The notes under the pieces were generated by a model. The model had not been told where the DNA came from, ran no database searches, and saw only the letters and a program-made list of their open reading frames with translations. A program made the translations under genes and the position numbers. A stretch of DNA of 64,000 bases from Callorhinus ursinus (taxonomy: Eukaryota > Chordata > Mammalia > Carnivora > Otariidae): positions 10,312,423-10,376,422 of the forward strand of contig NW_020312902.1 of assembly GCF_003265705.1 (NCBI RefSeq), given 5' to 3'. Within the stretch, counting starts at the first letter, position 1. Each line of letters starts with the position of its first letter. Positions 1 through 12,754 of this stretch are shown here, piece after piece.

Positions 1-35
1 ATAGTATTTAACCTTATTTTGGTTAACAAACTTAT

Positions 36-410
36 AAGTTGTTCTCTCTTTAAAATTTTGGGATACAGTTTCTTCTAACAGACCAAGATATACCCTAAAT
101 CTCTAGTGTATGGCTTTGTTCTAGTCTCCTGCCTGATCACATTCTCTGCCTTTTTTTTAAAAATTTTTCTTCTTTCTTTTTTCAACCAAATTCTTATCAA
201 TTCCTTTTATAAAATCTTTTTAAATATTCATCTTTACAGTCATATTCCATCCCTTCATTGTATTTACCCTTATTATCATACATATATAAGTTTCTCTTTC
301 TTTAAAATTTTGGGAGGCAGTTTCTTCTAACAGACTAAAATATGCCCAAAATCTAGTGTTTGACACTGATCTATTCACCAGCCTAATCATATTTGATCAT
401 ATTCCTTTTT
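36..410 (+). repeat. imperfect direct duplication in L1 5' UTR
   Basis: Two similar units of about 110 bp begin near 40 and near 293. Both contain 'TTTAAAATTTTGGGA', 'CAGTTTCTTCTAACAGAC' and a 'CTAGTGT...' stretch followed by 'CC(T/A)GCCT' and 'ATCA'. The spacing is about 255 bp. Tandem 5' UTR units are common in L1 elements; their role here is not visible from sequence alone. Confidence 0.75.
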
Positions 411-415
411 TTTAA

Positions 416-480
416 TCTTTTTCTTTTTCTTTTCTTTTTCTTTTTCCTTTCTTTCTTTTCTTTTCTTTTTTTCTTTTTTT
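416..480 (+). repeat. pyrimidine tract (CTTTT)n
   Basis: A pure C/T stretch made of irregular CTTTT and CTTT units, lying in the L1 5' untranslated region about 115 bp before the ORF1 start. Confidence 0.85.
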
Positions 481-593
481 CATTCCTTTCCCCTGCTTTC
501 AGGTAGCTTCTGATTTGTTTAGTGTATATTTTTCTGGGGTTGTTGTTACCCTGTTACCATTTTGTTCTCTCATTCATCTATTCTCTGGACAAA

Positions 594-1485
594 ATGACAA
601 GACAGAAAAAAATCACCTCAACAAAAAGAACAAGAGACAGTACTGACTGCCAGGGACCTAATCAATATGGACATTAGTAAGATGTCAGAATTAGAGTTCA
701 GAATGACAATTACAAAGATTCTAGCTAGGCTTGAAAAAACCATGGAAGATACAAGAGAACCACTTTTGGAGAAATAAAAGAACTAAAATCTAAACAAGTC
801 AAAATCAAAGACTATTAATGAGGTGCAATCAAAAATGGAGGCTCTAACTGCTAGGATAAATGAGGCAGAAGAGAGAATTAGTGATATAGAAGACCAAAAG
901 ATGAAAATAAAGAAGATGAGAGAGAGATAAACAACTACTGGATCACGAGGGCAGAATTCAAGAGATATATGATATCATTAGATGAAACAATATTAGAATA
1001 ATGGGGATCCCAGAAGAAGAAGAAAGAGAGAGAGGGGCCGAAGGTATATTGGAGCAAATTATAGCAGAAAACTTCCCTAATTTGGGGAAGGAAACAGGCA
1101 TCAAAACCATGGAGGCACAGAGAACACCCTCTCAAAATCAATAAAAATAGGTCAACATCCCAACATCTAAGAAGTAAAACTTACGAGTCTCAGAGACAAA
1201 GAGAAAATCCTGAAAGCAGATCAGGACAAGAGGTCTGTAACCTACAATGGTAGAAATGTTAGACTGGCAACAGACCTATCCACAGAGACCTGGCAGGCCA
1301 GAAAGGACTGGCATGATATATTCAGAGCACTAAATGAGAAAAATACACAGCCAAGAATACTATATCAAGCTAGGCTGTCACTGAAAATAGAAGGAGAGAT
1401 AAAGAGATTCCAGGACAAACAAAAACTAAAGGAATTTGCAAACACGAAACCAGCCCTCCAAGAAATCTTGAAAGGGGTCCTCTAA
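594..1485 (+). pseudogene. L1 ORF1 remnant (RNA-binding protein)
   Basis: L1 ORF1 encodes a coiled-coil nucleic-acid chaperone that coats L1 RNA. The start is the ATG after 'GGACAAA', the same context as in related copies; the end is the TAA at 1483-1485 after '...GGGGTCCTC'. A frame shift in the run of A after the first codons puts an in-frame stop within about 30 codons, and further stops and indels follow. Recognisable parts are the Glu/Lys-rich coiled-coil region (about 700-930), and the C-terminal part with 'TDLSTETWQARKD' like residues around 1270-1310. Not functional. Confidence 0.85.
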
Positions 1486-1566
1486 GCAAAGAGAGAGCCT
1501 AAAAGTAACATAGACCAGAAAGGAACACAGACAATACACAGTAACAGTCACCTTACAGGCAATAAA

Positions 1567-4500
1567 ATGGCACTAAATTCATATCTTTCAATAGTTAACC
1601 TGAATGTAAATGGGCTAAATGTCCCAATCAAAGACACAGGGATCAGATTGGATAAAAAAAACAAAACCCATCAATGTGCTATCTGCAAGAGACTCATTTT
1701 AGACCCAAAGACACCCCCAGATTGAAAGTGAAGGGGTGGAAAACCATTTACCATGCTAATGGACACCGAAAAAAGCTGGGGTGGTAATCCTTATATCAGA
1801 CAAATTAGAATGTAAACCAAAGACTGTAATAAGAGATGAGGAAAACACTATATCCTACCTAGAGGGTCTATCCAACAAGAAGATCTAACAAGTGTAAATA
1901 TCTATGCCCCTAACATGGGAGCAGCCACTTATATAAGGCAATTAATAACAAAAACAATGAAACACATCAACAACAATACAATAATAGTGGGGGACTTTAA
2001 CACCCCCCTGACTGAAATGGACAGATCATCTAAGCAAAAGGTCAACAAGGAAATAAAGACTTTAAATGACACACTGAACCAAATGGACTTCACAGATATA
2101 TTCAGAACATTCCATCCCAAAGCAACAGAATACACATTCTTCTGTAGTCCCCCAGAAAATTCTCCAGAATAGATCACCTTAACCAGTACCAAATGATTGG
2201 GATCATTCCCTGCATATTTTCGACCACAATGCTTTCAGAAAGAACTCAAATACATGGAGGCTAAAGAGCATCCTACTAAAGAATGAATGGGTCAACCAGG
2301 AAATTAAAGAAGAATTAAAAAAAATTCATGGAAACCAATGAAAATGAAAACACAACTGTTCAGAATCTTTGGGAGGCAGGAAAGGCAGTCCTGAGAGGAA
2401 AGTATATAGCAATACAAGCCTTTCTCAAGAAACAAGAAAGGTCTCAAATACATAACCTAAACCTGCACCTCAAGGAGCTGGAGAAAGAATAGCAAATAAA
2501 ACCTAAACCCAGCAGGAGAAGAGAAATACTAAAGATCAGAGCAGAAATCAATGAAATAGAAACCCAAAGAACAGTAGAACAGATCAAAGAAACTAGGAGC
2601 TGGTTCTTTGAAAGAATTAATAAGATTGATAAAACCCTGGCCAGATTTATCAAAAAGAAAAGAGAAATGACCCAAATCAACAAAATCATGAATGAAAGAG
2701 GAGAGATCACAACCAACACCAAAGAAATACAAACAATTATAAGAACACATTATGAGCAACTCTATGCCAGCAAATTAGATAATCTGGAAGAAATGGATGC
2801 ATTCCTAGGGAAGTATCAACTACCAACACTGAACCAGGAAGAAATAGAAAACCTGAACAGACCTATAACCACTAAGGAAATTGAAGCAGTCATCAAAAAT
2901 CTCCCAAAACACAAGAACTCAGGGCCAGACGGCTTCCCAGGGGAATTCTATCAGACATTTAAAGAAGAATTAATACCTATTCTTCTGAAACTGTTCCAAA
3001 AAATAGAATTGGAAGGAAAACTTCCAATCACATTTTATGAGGCCACTATTACCTTGATCCCAAAACCCGACAAAGACCCCATCAAAAAGGAGAATTACAG
3101 ACCAATATCCCTGATGAACATGGATGCAAAAATTCTCACCAAAATACTAGCGAATAAGATACAACAATACATTAAAAGGATTATTGACTACAATCAGTGG
3201 GATTTATTCCTGGGCTGCCAGTTCGGTTCAAAATCCGCAAATCAATAAATGTGATGCAATACGTTAATAAAAAAAAGAACGAGAACCATATGATCCTCTC
3301 AATAGATGCAGAAAAAGCATTTGACAAAGTACAACATCCTTTCTTAATCAAAACTCTTCAGAGTATAGGGATAGAGGGTACATACCTCAATATCATAAAA
3401 CCCACAGCGAATATCATTTTCAATGGGCAAAAACTGAGAACTTTCCCCCAAAGGTCAGGAACATGGCAGGGATGTCCACTATCACCATTGCTATTCAACA
3501 TAGTACTAAATGTCCTAGCCACAGCAATCAGACAACAAAAAGAAATAAAATGCATCATAATCGACAAAAAAGAAGTCAAACTCTTACTCTTTGCAGATAT
3601 GATACTTTATGTGGAAAACCCAAAAGACTCCACCCCAAAACTGCTAGAAATTATACAGGAAATCAGTAAAGTGGCAGGATATAAAATCAATGCACAGAAA
3701 TCAGTGGCCTTCGTATAGACCAACAACAAGACAGAAGAAAGAGAAATTAAGGAGTCGATCATATTTACAATTGCACCCAAAACCATAAGATACCTAGGAA
3801 TAAATCTAACCAAAGAGGCAAAGAATCTGTACTCAGAAAACTGTAAAATACTCATGAAAGAAATTGAGGAAGACACAAAGAAGTGGATAACATTCCATGC
3901 TCATGGATTGGAAGAACAAACATTGTGAAGATGTCAATGCTACCTAGAGCAATCTACACATTCAATGCAATCTCTATCAAAATACAATCTTTTTCAAAGA
4001 ATGGAATAAATAATCCTAAAATTTGTATGGAACCAGAAGAGACCCCGAATAGCCAGAGGAATATTGAAAAAGAAAAGCAAAGCTGGTGGCATACAATTCC
4101 CGACTTCTAGCTCTATTACAAAGCTGTCATCATCAAGACAGTATGGTACTGGCACAAAAACAGACACATAGATCAATGGAACAGAATAGAGAGCCCAGAA
4201 ATGGACCCTCAACTCTATGGTCAACTCATCTTTGACAAAGCAGGCAAGAATGTCCAATGGAAAAAAGAGTCTCTTCAACAAATGGTGTTGGGAAAATTGG
4301 ACAGCCACATGCAGAAGAAGGAAACTGGATCATTTCCTTACAAATAGATTCAAAATGTTTGAAAGACCTAAATGTGAGACAGGAGTCCATCAAAATCCTA
4401 TAGGAGAACACAGGCAGCTACCTCTTCAACCTTAGCCGCAGCAACTTCTTCCTAGAAACATTACCAAAGGCAAGGGAAATAAGGGCAAAAAATGAACTAT

Positions 4501-5337
4501 TGGGACTTCATCAAGATAAAAAGATTTTGCTTAGCAAAAGAAACATTCAACAAAACCAAAGACTACTGACAGAATGGAAGAAGATATTTGCAAATGACAT
4601 ATCAGATAAAGGGCTAGTATCCAAAATCTATAAAGAACTTATCAAACTCATCACCCAAAGAACAAATAATCCAATCAAGAAATGGGCAGAAGACATGAAG
4701 AGACATTTTTTCCAAAGAAGACATCCAAATGGCCAACACACACATGAAAAAGTGCTCCACATCGCTTGGCATCAGGGAAATCCAAATCAAAACCTCAATG
4801 AGGTACCACCTCACACCAGTCAGAATGGCTAAAATGAACAAGTCAGGAAACCACAGATGTTGGAGAGGATGCAGAGAAAGGGGAACCCTCCTACACTGTT
4901 GGTGGGAATGCAGGGTGGTGTAGCCACTCTAGAAAACAGTATGGAGCTTCCTCAAAAATTTGAAAATAGAGCTACTCTATGACCCAGCAATTGCAGTATT
5001 GGGTATTTATCCCAAAGATACAAACGTAGTGATCCAAAGGGGTACGTGCACCCTATTGTTTATAGCAGCAATGTCCACAATAGCCAAAGTATGGAAAGAG
5101 TCAAGATGTCCATCAACAGATGTATGGATAAAGAAGAAGTGAGATATATATATAGATATATATATATATATAGATATATATATAGATATATAGATATATA
5201 AAATGGAATATTATACAGTTTTCAAAAAAACTGAAATCTTGCCATTTGCAATGACATGGATAGAACTAGAGGGTATTATGCTAAGCGAAATAACTCAGTC
5301 AGAAAAAGACATGTATCATATGATCTCACTGATATGA
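1567..5337 (+). pseudogene. L1 ORF2 remnant (endonuclease-reverse transcriptase)
   Basis: ORF2 encodes the endonuclease and reverse transcriptase that drive target-primed insertion. The start ATG (MALNSYLSIV...) follows ORF1 after an 80-bp spacer, and the end is the TGA after 'YHMISLI'. The endonuclease keeps 'VGDFNTPL' (about 1987-2010) but is frameshifted before 1800. The reverse transcriptase is split over two frames: 2667-3248 ([32 protein letters not shown]) and 3197-3718 ([11 protein letters not shown]). The catalytic FADD box reads FAD-M at about 3591-3602, so one of the two aspartates is deleted. A stop at 3716-3718 and several later shifts follow. The Cys-rich C-terminal motif ([18 protein letters not shown]) survives near 4858-4913. 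Confidence 0.92.
5141..5200 (+). repeat. (TA)n/(TAGATA)n microsatellite inside L1 ORF2
   Basis: A TA-rich array with interspersed GATA units replaces the short 'GTATATATACACAATGG' seen in the L1 copy at 59919-59935. It lies between codons for '...KKK/W' and 'EYY', near the ORF2 C-terminus. Confidence 0.9.
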
Positions 5338-5640
5338 GGAATTCTTACTCTCAGGAAACAAACTGAGTTTTGCTGGAGTGGTGAGGGGTGGGAGGGATGG
5401 GTTGGCTGGGTGATAGATTGGGTAGGGTATGTGCTATGGTGAGCACTGTGAGTTGTGTAAGACTGTTGAATCACAGACTTGTACCTTTGAAACAAATAAT
5501 ACATATTTAAAAAAAGAAGAAGAAGATAGTAGGAAAGGAAAAATGAAGGAAAATGAAAACTAAATAAAGAATGATGAAGAAAAATGGGGGTGGGTGAAAG
5601 AAGAGAGAGAAAGAAAGAAGACAAACAAAATTTCAGATTT

Positions 5641-8600
5641 TTACAAATTCCTGCATTTGAGCCCACCAGGTTGATCTCGTAAAGCCTGATACTGCCACAG
5701 TGGAGCTCTCATGACTGTGCTTCTCTGTTGGCTTTCCAGATGGGTTGTGGGCAGAGATTTCCAGGCTGACTTGGTTGTGAAGTCTTGAATCATATTTCTG
5801 AATATAATCAAAGATTTCTTGTAAGCCACCAAATGGAAGTTCACTAAGTGAAATGAGAGAATCGAAACAGGCAAATATAATTCAGCCAGTAATGGGTGGT
5901 AGATTTTCTATATAAGATTAAATTTCCTTTTAAATATTCTACTCATTTTTAATAGTAAGACTCTTAATATTTCAATATAGACCATGACAGTGAAATTTTC
6001 TTCTAGTCTAAAATGAAATAAATAGGAGGGTTTTTTTTTATATATTTTGCATACTAGCTGTTAATGCATTTGACAAATTAGTTACTGTTATCAAGACTCA
6101 CCTCCAGTCTCAATTATCAACATTTGCTTGGGAAAAACAAGACAAAACTGAAGATGTATCTATCATACATCTCTTTCATAATATCCAAACACCTTAACAT
6201 TGCCTTCTTAGTAGTTTTGCACTGTGTTGATTTAGCTAAAATGGAAGTGTTTCCTAGAATTCTCTCCCTGTAGGCTCTATGTTAGGATTATTCACAAAAG
6301 ACATATGAGTAAGATTTTGAAGGCAGATATGAAGTAGCAGTGATGTTTACACTTGGAAAGTTGGTGTAGAGTCAGGCACTGTTGTAGTTCTTGTACATTG
6401 AGAGTCTTAGATCCTCCCTGTTGTTTGATCTAGTTAATGGCTCATAAGTTCTCTCTTAACCTTCAGACACCCAGATAGAAGAGTGGGAATGGTTCCAAGT
6501 TGACCTTAGTGCCTTGAAGGCAGACTGTATCCTCCTAGGACAGGTGACTTTTCCCTGGGGAGACAGTTATTTAGGATGTCACATTGACTCCATGTAACCA
6601 GGCCATATTTGACAGGGGAACAGACAGAAAGAACAATTTCTGCAATAAGTACAAGGCTTTGCTATTTCCCAATGAGGATGAGGAAAAGATGTCCTGCTGT
6701 AGCTCCTTCCAACAGAATATACTTTTTTCTCTCAATTTTACCAGTCTCTAGATGAATACATATCCCTGTCAGAGAAGGTTGTACTGAAAGAGGTTAGAAA
6801 TTCCCCACCCAATTACATTTCAATTCCAAAAACTAATTAATTTGGCTAATTGGCTCTCAGTTGGCAAAATGGAAAAATTCTAAAATTGAATTTTCACATA
6901 TGAATTCTTAGTAATAATTACTAATCTTAGAAAAAAGAAACTCAGGTTTAAAAAAAAGTGTCATAAAGAGATAAGCTTTAAAAATAGGTTTTTCTTCAAA
7001 CTGTTTTATTGAATATTTAGTATCAATGTGTTGAAAGAAAATTCTGCACATGAAGGTCAAAATGAAAATGATTCTTTTATATAGAAGAATCTTAGTCCTT
7101 CCACCCAAAAGTAACTTGGGTAGCCATTTTGGTTGGATTTGAGTCCATACAATATCACCCATCTGTATACATATTTCCTATTAAAAATACTCTGGTGCTG
7201 TTCTATAATATTTTTAAGTTTTTCAAAAACAGATTAAAATTTATATATTTTCACATTAATGATTATACTTCTATAACATCAGAGGCATAAGTTTAAATAA
7301 GTAAATATGCTTAAATATAAACTGTCAGTTGCATAAGTTTGTAGTTTTAACCTTTGGAAGTTGTGGTCGATTGGATGGCAGTAGTGGCTTGTTCACTCTG
7401 AGGCATTTCTTCAAATCTTTCTGAACTAGCAGCATGAAGATATCTTTCCACAGGTATAAATGCCCTATTTTAATGATATAATCCTGATGAGCAATGACTT
7501 TCATCATTTTCAGGAAAAGACAGCCTAAGACAAGCAGGTGAACACACAAACAAAAAACGAATCAAGTTCAAGGAGCTTCCAAGAGTGCACTCCCGGAGGG
7601 GTGGAGGGCTGTAGGACTACACTGTTGTCATTCTTGATGGTAGTTGAATTTGTCATGAATTCTCCTTCTGTCTGGAGCCATTAGGGAAGAACCTTAGCTC
7701 TAAAAGGCTGACTCCCAGGGAGATAATAAAAGGAAATCTTTCTGGGGCTACACATTAACTTCACATGGAATAGTTCATGATTAAAAATAATGTTTGTTTT
7801 TAAGGGACATCTTCTCTTGTAGAAGCTACCCTACTGGGCTACAGATTTTAATTTCATTGAGGTATCACTTTATATGAGAGCAATAAATGCATTCTTGCAA
7901 AGTTGGGGGTGATTTAGATTTAAAAAACTGAATTATATTTAGAATGCACTTGGATAACTCAATGTTTAAAGGAACCCTAGAGTGAATCCTTTGGAAAGTT
8001 GAATCCTTTGGTTCTGTGAATAATCATGGTTCTTGAAACCTTGCTGAATTGTTTGTGCAAGATCAAATTTTTATATTGAAGGAGTGGAGTCTGTGGTTTT
8101 CTCTCAGGTAAATTGTGTTCATTCATTAATATTTATGAGATTCTTTGTTTTAAATGGTGAGTCTTCATTTCTTTTTGTGGCCATCATGTTTCTTTGCTGA
8201 AATGTGATTTTTTTCAGTTTTCATCATTATTTATATCATGCTAAATATTTTATATATAATATTCATATTGTAGGTTATATTTAGGTAAATTGAGAGAAAA
8301 AAATGGAAGTCAATTAGAACCCACTATTTATCACAGATTGAGAGCGAAACAGAAACACTATTATAATCATATCAACAAAAGGACTCTTCCCAACTGTGAT
8401 AGAAAGAGAAGATTCTCAGACCAAGAAAATGTGTCAGAGACACTAGTGGGGGATTCAGAATCAACTATACAAAACCCATTACTAAATATATTAACTTTTA
8501 CATTATTTGCTTCTGGTAGAAAAAAAAATAGACACCCCCCCCCAATTAAAAAAAAAAAAAAAAGACTAGCAGAAAAGGATGGCAAAGTAGATCCATCTTT

Positions 8601-9254
8601 CAGGAAACTATAATTTGTAAATTATTTAACAAATAATTGGCATTCTAGATTTATTTATGGAGCTAACTTCAAAACAGAGAAAGCCATTTTAGATTTTCTA
8701 TTATTATTATAGGACTGTACTGCCATAAATACTAGGTTTACACATAAATAGGTCACATTTTCCACCAGCCTATTATGAAGAATGTAAAGTACTGATAGCC
8801 TGAGAGTTCAAGAAGTGTGCCTGAGACAGTGTGGGTCACATCCATCATTACAAGCAGAGCAAAGCAGGGAATACTTTATACTATATCTTATAATATACTA
8901 CTAGCCAAAAAAAATGTGGGGCAATAAATTCTTTGGTATGAATACATATAATAACCCCTCCCCCCAAGCACATCAGGAAGAAAGAGATAAACTGCTAGCT
9001 GGGAGTGGGTTGCAGATAAGCCCCAGGCCATATGTCTTTTCTCCTCTCCTGCATGGTTTCATCAGGAGTTGCTAGAAGAGAATGACACCTCACTGCAAGA
9101 ATCTTTCTTCTCGTCATTGTGCGCTTTCGGCAGTTATCAAGCTGCGTCCGCATCTAGGATGATTGTGAGTCTTCCCTGACCCCGCAGACTATGTGAAATA
9201 CTTTAATACTATGAACCTTTCCTTTAACATACTCCTAACAGCTACAACCACACC
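5641..9254. other. non-coding stretch, no gene seen
   Basis: AT-rich sequence with stops in all frames at normal spacing. Only homopolymer runs stand out, such as the C-run and A-run pair at 8537-8564. No exon-like reading frame, splice context or recognisable repeat can be supported. A small open frame at 8290-8613 ends in low-complexity K/P runs coded by those homopolymers and is not credible as a gene. Confidence 0.6.
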
Positions 9255-9350
9255 TTCAGTATTATGAGTATTGTACTATGTCTGTCTCTGCTACTAGACT
9301 GTTCTGTGAGTTTAGGGACTCTGTTTGGTTCACCTTTGTGAATCCTGTCA
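9255..9350 (+). mobile_element. possible L2 LINE 3' relic
   Basis: The order 'CTACTAGACTGT...GAG...AGGGACT...TTGTTCACCT' parallels the L2 3' end ('ctagactgtaagctcc...agggactgtgtct...ttgttcac'). Highly diverged and short, so only tentative. Confidence 0.4.
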
Positions 9351-10254
9351 ATCAGCCTGGGGACTGTGAAAGCAGATGCTGGGAATGAGCCATTGTTTTA
9401 CATCAAGAGAGTGTGGCCCCTGGGCGCCTGAAATAAAGATGAGAGTCAGAGAACAGCTGAGGGTCCACTTCAGGTCCTTCGGCAGGATAAGTGACTGAAC
9501 ATTTCAGCCTGAAGGCCTGGTAGAGCTGACCTCAGGAAGAAAACAGAGCTCAGCTTTTGGGGTCATGTGCTGCCTAGAGACCAAGATTATTACAGAATTT
9601 GAGGATAGATTGATTTAAGACTCATTCCGTTTCAAATGTTCTATATCATTCCTGACAGGTCTTTATTGTGACTCCTTGAATTACAGGGACTGCATATTTG
9701 ATGTTTGTTACCGACTCATCAATTCCTGATACATGGGTAGACCCCAAATGCACAGGCTGGTAGACTGATGTGGATTTGAAAGGCTTTGATTGCAGAAGGA
9801 TTAACCAGGGTCATACAACCTCTGCTGTATTCTTAGCCTCAATTAGAAGTGTCCAAATAAGTGCAACATGGGCCCTGGAAGCTGCACTCTTGCAACAGAC
9901 AAGCCTCTGATGATGATGTTAATATCTTTTACTAAGATGTCTTCTTTTTTTTTTTAAGTTGAAGGGCTGGAACAAGGACATAGAGCACTATGATAATTTT
10001 ATATCTGTTTACATGGTTAGTCATCCTTCATGTATCATATATGTATTTATTCTGTGCAAGTCGCCAACTGACATTAAAGAGATTCCCACGTGGAAGTGTG
10101 AAAGAAGAGAAGAGCACCTAGGAAAAATGAAAAGCAAAGGGGATCTCTCTTTGGGACATGCAAATAATGAGACTAGAGAGGAGGGAACTTTGCCTTCAAC
10201 TGCAGCTGCCCACCTACAGTGTTTTCACTTTGGTGAAGAGTATCAGGAAAAGGA
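9351..10254. other. non-coding stretch, no gene seen
   Basis: No recognisable repeat or coding signal. An open frame beginning at 9962 runs into the old L1 that follows and has no family resemblance; it is treated as chance. Confidence 0.55.
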
Positions 10255-11060
10255 AATAGCCAAAAGATATAAAAAGACATCTCAACAAAGAGATCTGTGA
10301 ATAGCCAATAAGCACATGAAAAGATTCTCAACATCATAAGTCATCAGGACAATTAAAATTAAAATTACAATGAGATACTACTTCACACCTACAAGAACAG
10401 TTAAAATAAAAAGAGACAAGTGTTGGAGAGGATGTGGGAAAACTGGACCCCTCTGGTAGGAATGTAAAATGGTGCGGCCACTTTGGTAGTTTTTTAAACA
10501 GATAAATATAGACTTGTAATATTAACCCGCAATTTCCCTACTAGATATCATTCCCAGAGAAAGGAAAACGTTCGCAAACATTATGTTCTACATAAATGTT
10601 CATAACAGCATTAGTCCATGTAGCCTAAAAATGGAAACAACCCAAATGACCATCAACTTATAAATGAAAAAACAAGTGTAATATATTTATCAGGGAGAAT
10701 GTTATTCAGCAATTACAAGGATGAAAGAACACATACTAGCTACAACATGGATGAATCTCAAAAAATACCATTAGCTGAATGAAGCTAGATGTAAAAGACC
10801 ACTTATTGTATGATTATATTTATACAAAATGTCTAGAAAAATATTATTTATAGACAAAAAATAAATAGTGGTTGTCTGAGGCCAGAGATGGCAAGGGGGA
10901 GCGAATGCAAATGGGCACTAAGAATCTTTGGAGGGATGAAAATGCTCTAAAATTGGATTGTAATGAATGTTGTATAACTAAGTTTTCTAAAAATCATTGA
11001 ATTGTTTTAAAATGGGAGTATTTTATGGTATACAAATTTATGTCCAAGAAAAAAAAACTC
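10255..11060 (+). mobile_element. old L1 3' end (L1M-like)
   Basis: Diverged ORF2 C-terminus and 3' UTR: 'GCCAATAAGCACATGAAAAGAT', 'CAATGAGATACTACTTCACACC', 'TGTTGGAGAGGATGTGG', then a 3' UTR with 'GAATTGTTTTAAAATGGG' and an A-run at 11050-11057. The start is fuzzy. Substitution load is much higher than in the lineage A and B copies, so insertion is older. Confidence 0.85.
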
Positions 11061-11081
11061 ATGGTTAAAGAAAATAATCAT

Positions 11082-11111
11082 ATCCAAAAGTTTGTAATCC
11101 AAAAGTTTGTA
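11082..11111 (+). repeat. 15-bp perfect tandem duplication
   Basis: The unit 'ATCCAAAAGTTTGTA' occurs twice back to back (11082-11096 and 11097-11111), just 3' of the old L1 tail. Confidence 0.9.
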
Positions 11112-11647
11112 AAGCCAGAAATGAATTATCTACCCATACCAAACCAACAGTGAGCCAAAAACATATGTGCTAAAAGTGTTTGAATATATACTAATACACA
11201 CAAATATATATATACTAATACACAATACATATTCGTATAACTACACATATATTTAAAAACACTGAGAACTTTTCACAATGTTTGTGATGGTTTTTGCTTT
11301 GAAATATTTAGAGCAGTGTACCAAAATAAATTTAACATTAAAAAAGTGACCACTGTTCTTCTCCATGCAATTCTGTGATATATCATCATTATTTTCAAAG
11401 TTAGTAACAATTTTAAGTATTAACACAATATGTAGTCCTTGGAACATGCTCAGTGATACTTATGTATTTGATCTAACCATTCATCTGACAATTGCATTTT
11501 CCCTCCAACATCCTCACCAAGGATATTTCTCCAAAGATCTGAGGCAACACATTTCATGGCTCTCTAAATTCAAGAAAAACACATTCAAATTTCTGATGAA
11601 TATCTTTACTTTCATGATCTAGAGCAATGTTCTCCAATACAACTTTT
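11112..11647. other. AT-rich non-coding stretch
   Basis: Contains TA/CA-rich low-complexity sequence around 11185-11255. The short open frames here show no codon structure or family match. Confidence 0.5.
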
Positions 11648-11670
11648 CTGTGATGATATTAATATTTTCT

Positions 11671-11845
11671 TTTTTAAAAAAATATTTATTCATTTGAGAG
11701 AGAGAGAGAGCACAAGCAGAGGGAGAGGGAGAAGCAAACTCCCTGCTGAGCAGAAAGCCCAATGTGGGACTCAATCCAGGACCCTGAAATCATGACCTGA
11801 GCAGAAGGCAGCTACTTAGCCATCTGAGTCACCCAGGTGCCCCAT
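11671..11845 (-). mobile_element. SINEC, flanked by 23-bp target-site duplication
   Basis: Reverse-oriented tRNA-derived carnivore SINE: A-rich tail complement at the left, (GA)n, 'CTCCCTGCTGAGCAG', 'ATCATGACCTGAGC', and head complement 'CACCCAGGTGCCCC' at the right. The direct flanks 11648-11670 and 11846-11868 match at 21 of 23 positions, which marks both ends. Such elements carry an internal pol III promoter and depend on L1 proteins for insertion. Confidence 0.95.
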
Positions 11846-12539
11846 CTGTGGTGATATAAATATTTTCTAATCTACATTGTTCAATACACTGACCACCCTC
11901 TAGCAATGTATTGTTTAATTCTAATTAATTTAAATTTAAATAACTGCATTTGGCTAATGGCTACCATATTAGATAGCACAGGATTAGAGGCTCATTCAGT
12001 TTATCTGAATCAAAGAAACTAAAGTCAAACTTCCTTGAAAGACCTGCTTTGCCTCTTCTTGTATTTCCCACCCAAAGACAGTTACAATCCATTCCATAAA
12101 TCTTGGAATTATCCTAGAGTTATCTGGGTTTGCAATCTGTCATAAAGCTCTGTGAAATCTACCTTCCACACGATCCTTATTGTTGCCTGGCTTCTGTATT
12201 TCACTGATCCTATCTTTTCATGCCTCTTTATTTCTCTCTGCATTCTGTGTCCCTCTGTTATGTCTATTACTTATCTAACTAGCCTAAAACCCCTGTCTCT
12301 GCATGACTACTGCAATAAGTTCTCTAAAAGGCACATCTGACAATGCCACTCTACTGCTTGAAATTCTTCAGTGCCCTCCATTGCATTCTAGATATGATCT
12401 AGATTTCGTTTGAGTTACCTCATGATCTGGTCCATTCCTGACATTCCAGTGCACTTGTCATTATTCAGATTTGCTTCCTACATTTGTACAGGCTGTTCTT
12501 TTATATTACAGACAGTCCTTATATTTTTATAAGGAAGGC

Positions 12540-12752
12540 AATGCCCACAGACAACAAGAACAGATGCTGCAGACCCAGATAGTCTGGGTTTAAATGTTGG
12601 GTCTACCACTTAGCTTCCCTCAGCTTACAGTTAGTTACCTGTAAAAGTGGAATAATAAGAGCACCTACCTCTTAGAGTTGATGAGATAATATTTATAAAG
12701 CATACAGTGTGTTTGAGACATACCAGAAATGTTTGCTCTTGTTACTAATATT
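12540..12752 (+). mobile_element. MIR SINE relic
   Basis: Ancient tRNA-core SINE. Visible blocks are 'AGTCTGGGTTTAAAT', 'CTACCACTTAGCTT', 'ACCTGTAAAAGTGGAATAAT', 'CACCTACCTCTTAGAGTTG' and 'ATAAAGCATACAGTGTGTTTG', in MIR order. The flanking sequence on both sides looks L2-like, as if the MIR inserted in an older L2. Confidence 0.85.
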
Positions 12753-12754
12753 CT

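Larger units (their letters stand above)
1..5640 (+). mobile_element. LINE-1, carnivore lineage A, left end outside window
   Basis: A long but decayed L1. Bases 1-593 resemble the L1 5' untranslated region and contain an imperfect direct duplication and a CTTTT-rich tract. ORF1 remnant runs 594-1485, ORF2 remnant 1567-5337, then a 3' untranslated region with the G-rich 'GGGATGGGTTGGCTGGGTGATAG' type stretch and an AAGAAG-rich tail near 5510-5525. The ORFs match the second lineage A copy at 40244-45617 almost throughout. The 3' end is uncertain: similarity to other lineage A 3' ends is clear to about 5560 and fades by 5640. No target-site duplication can be checked because the left end is not in the window. 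Immobile now: both ORFs are broken. Confidence 0.93.

Noticed and set aside
8290..8613. 107-codon open frame
   Set aside because: Its second half is coded by C and A homopolymers, and it has no recognisable domain or exon context.
9959..10300. 113-codon open frame
   Set aside because: It runs into an old L1 3' fragment and shows no similarity to a known family; chance opening.
11671..11845. tRNA-like heads of the SINEs as tRNA genes
   Set aside because: The heads are degenerate tRNA-derived SINE promoters followed by CT-rich bodies and A tails; no cloverleaf with intact acceptor stem is evident.
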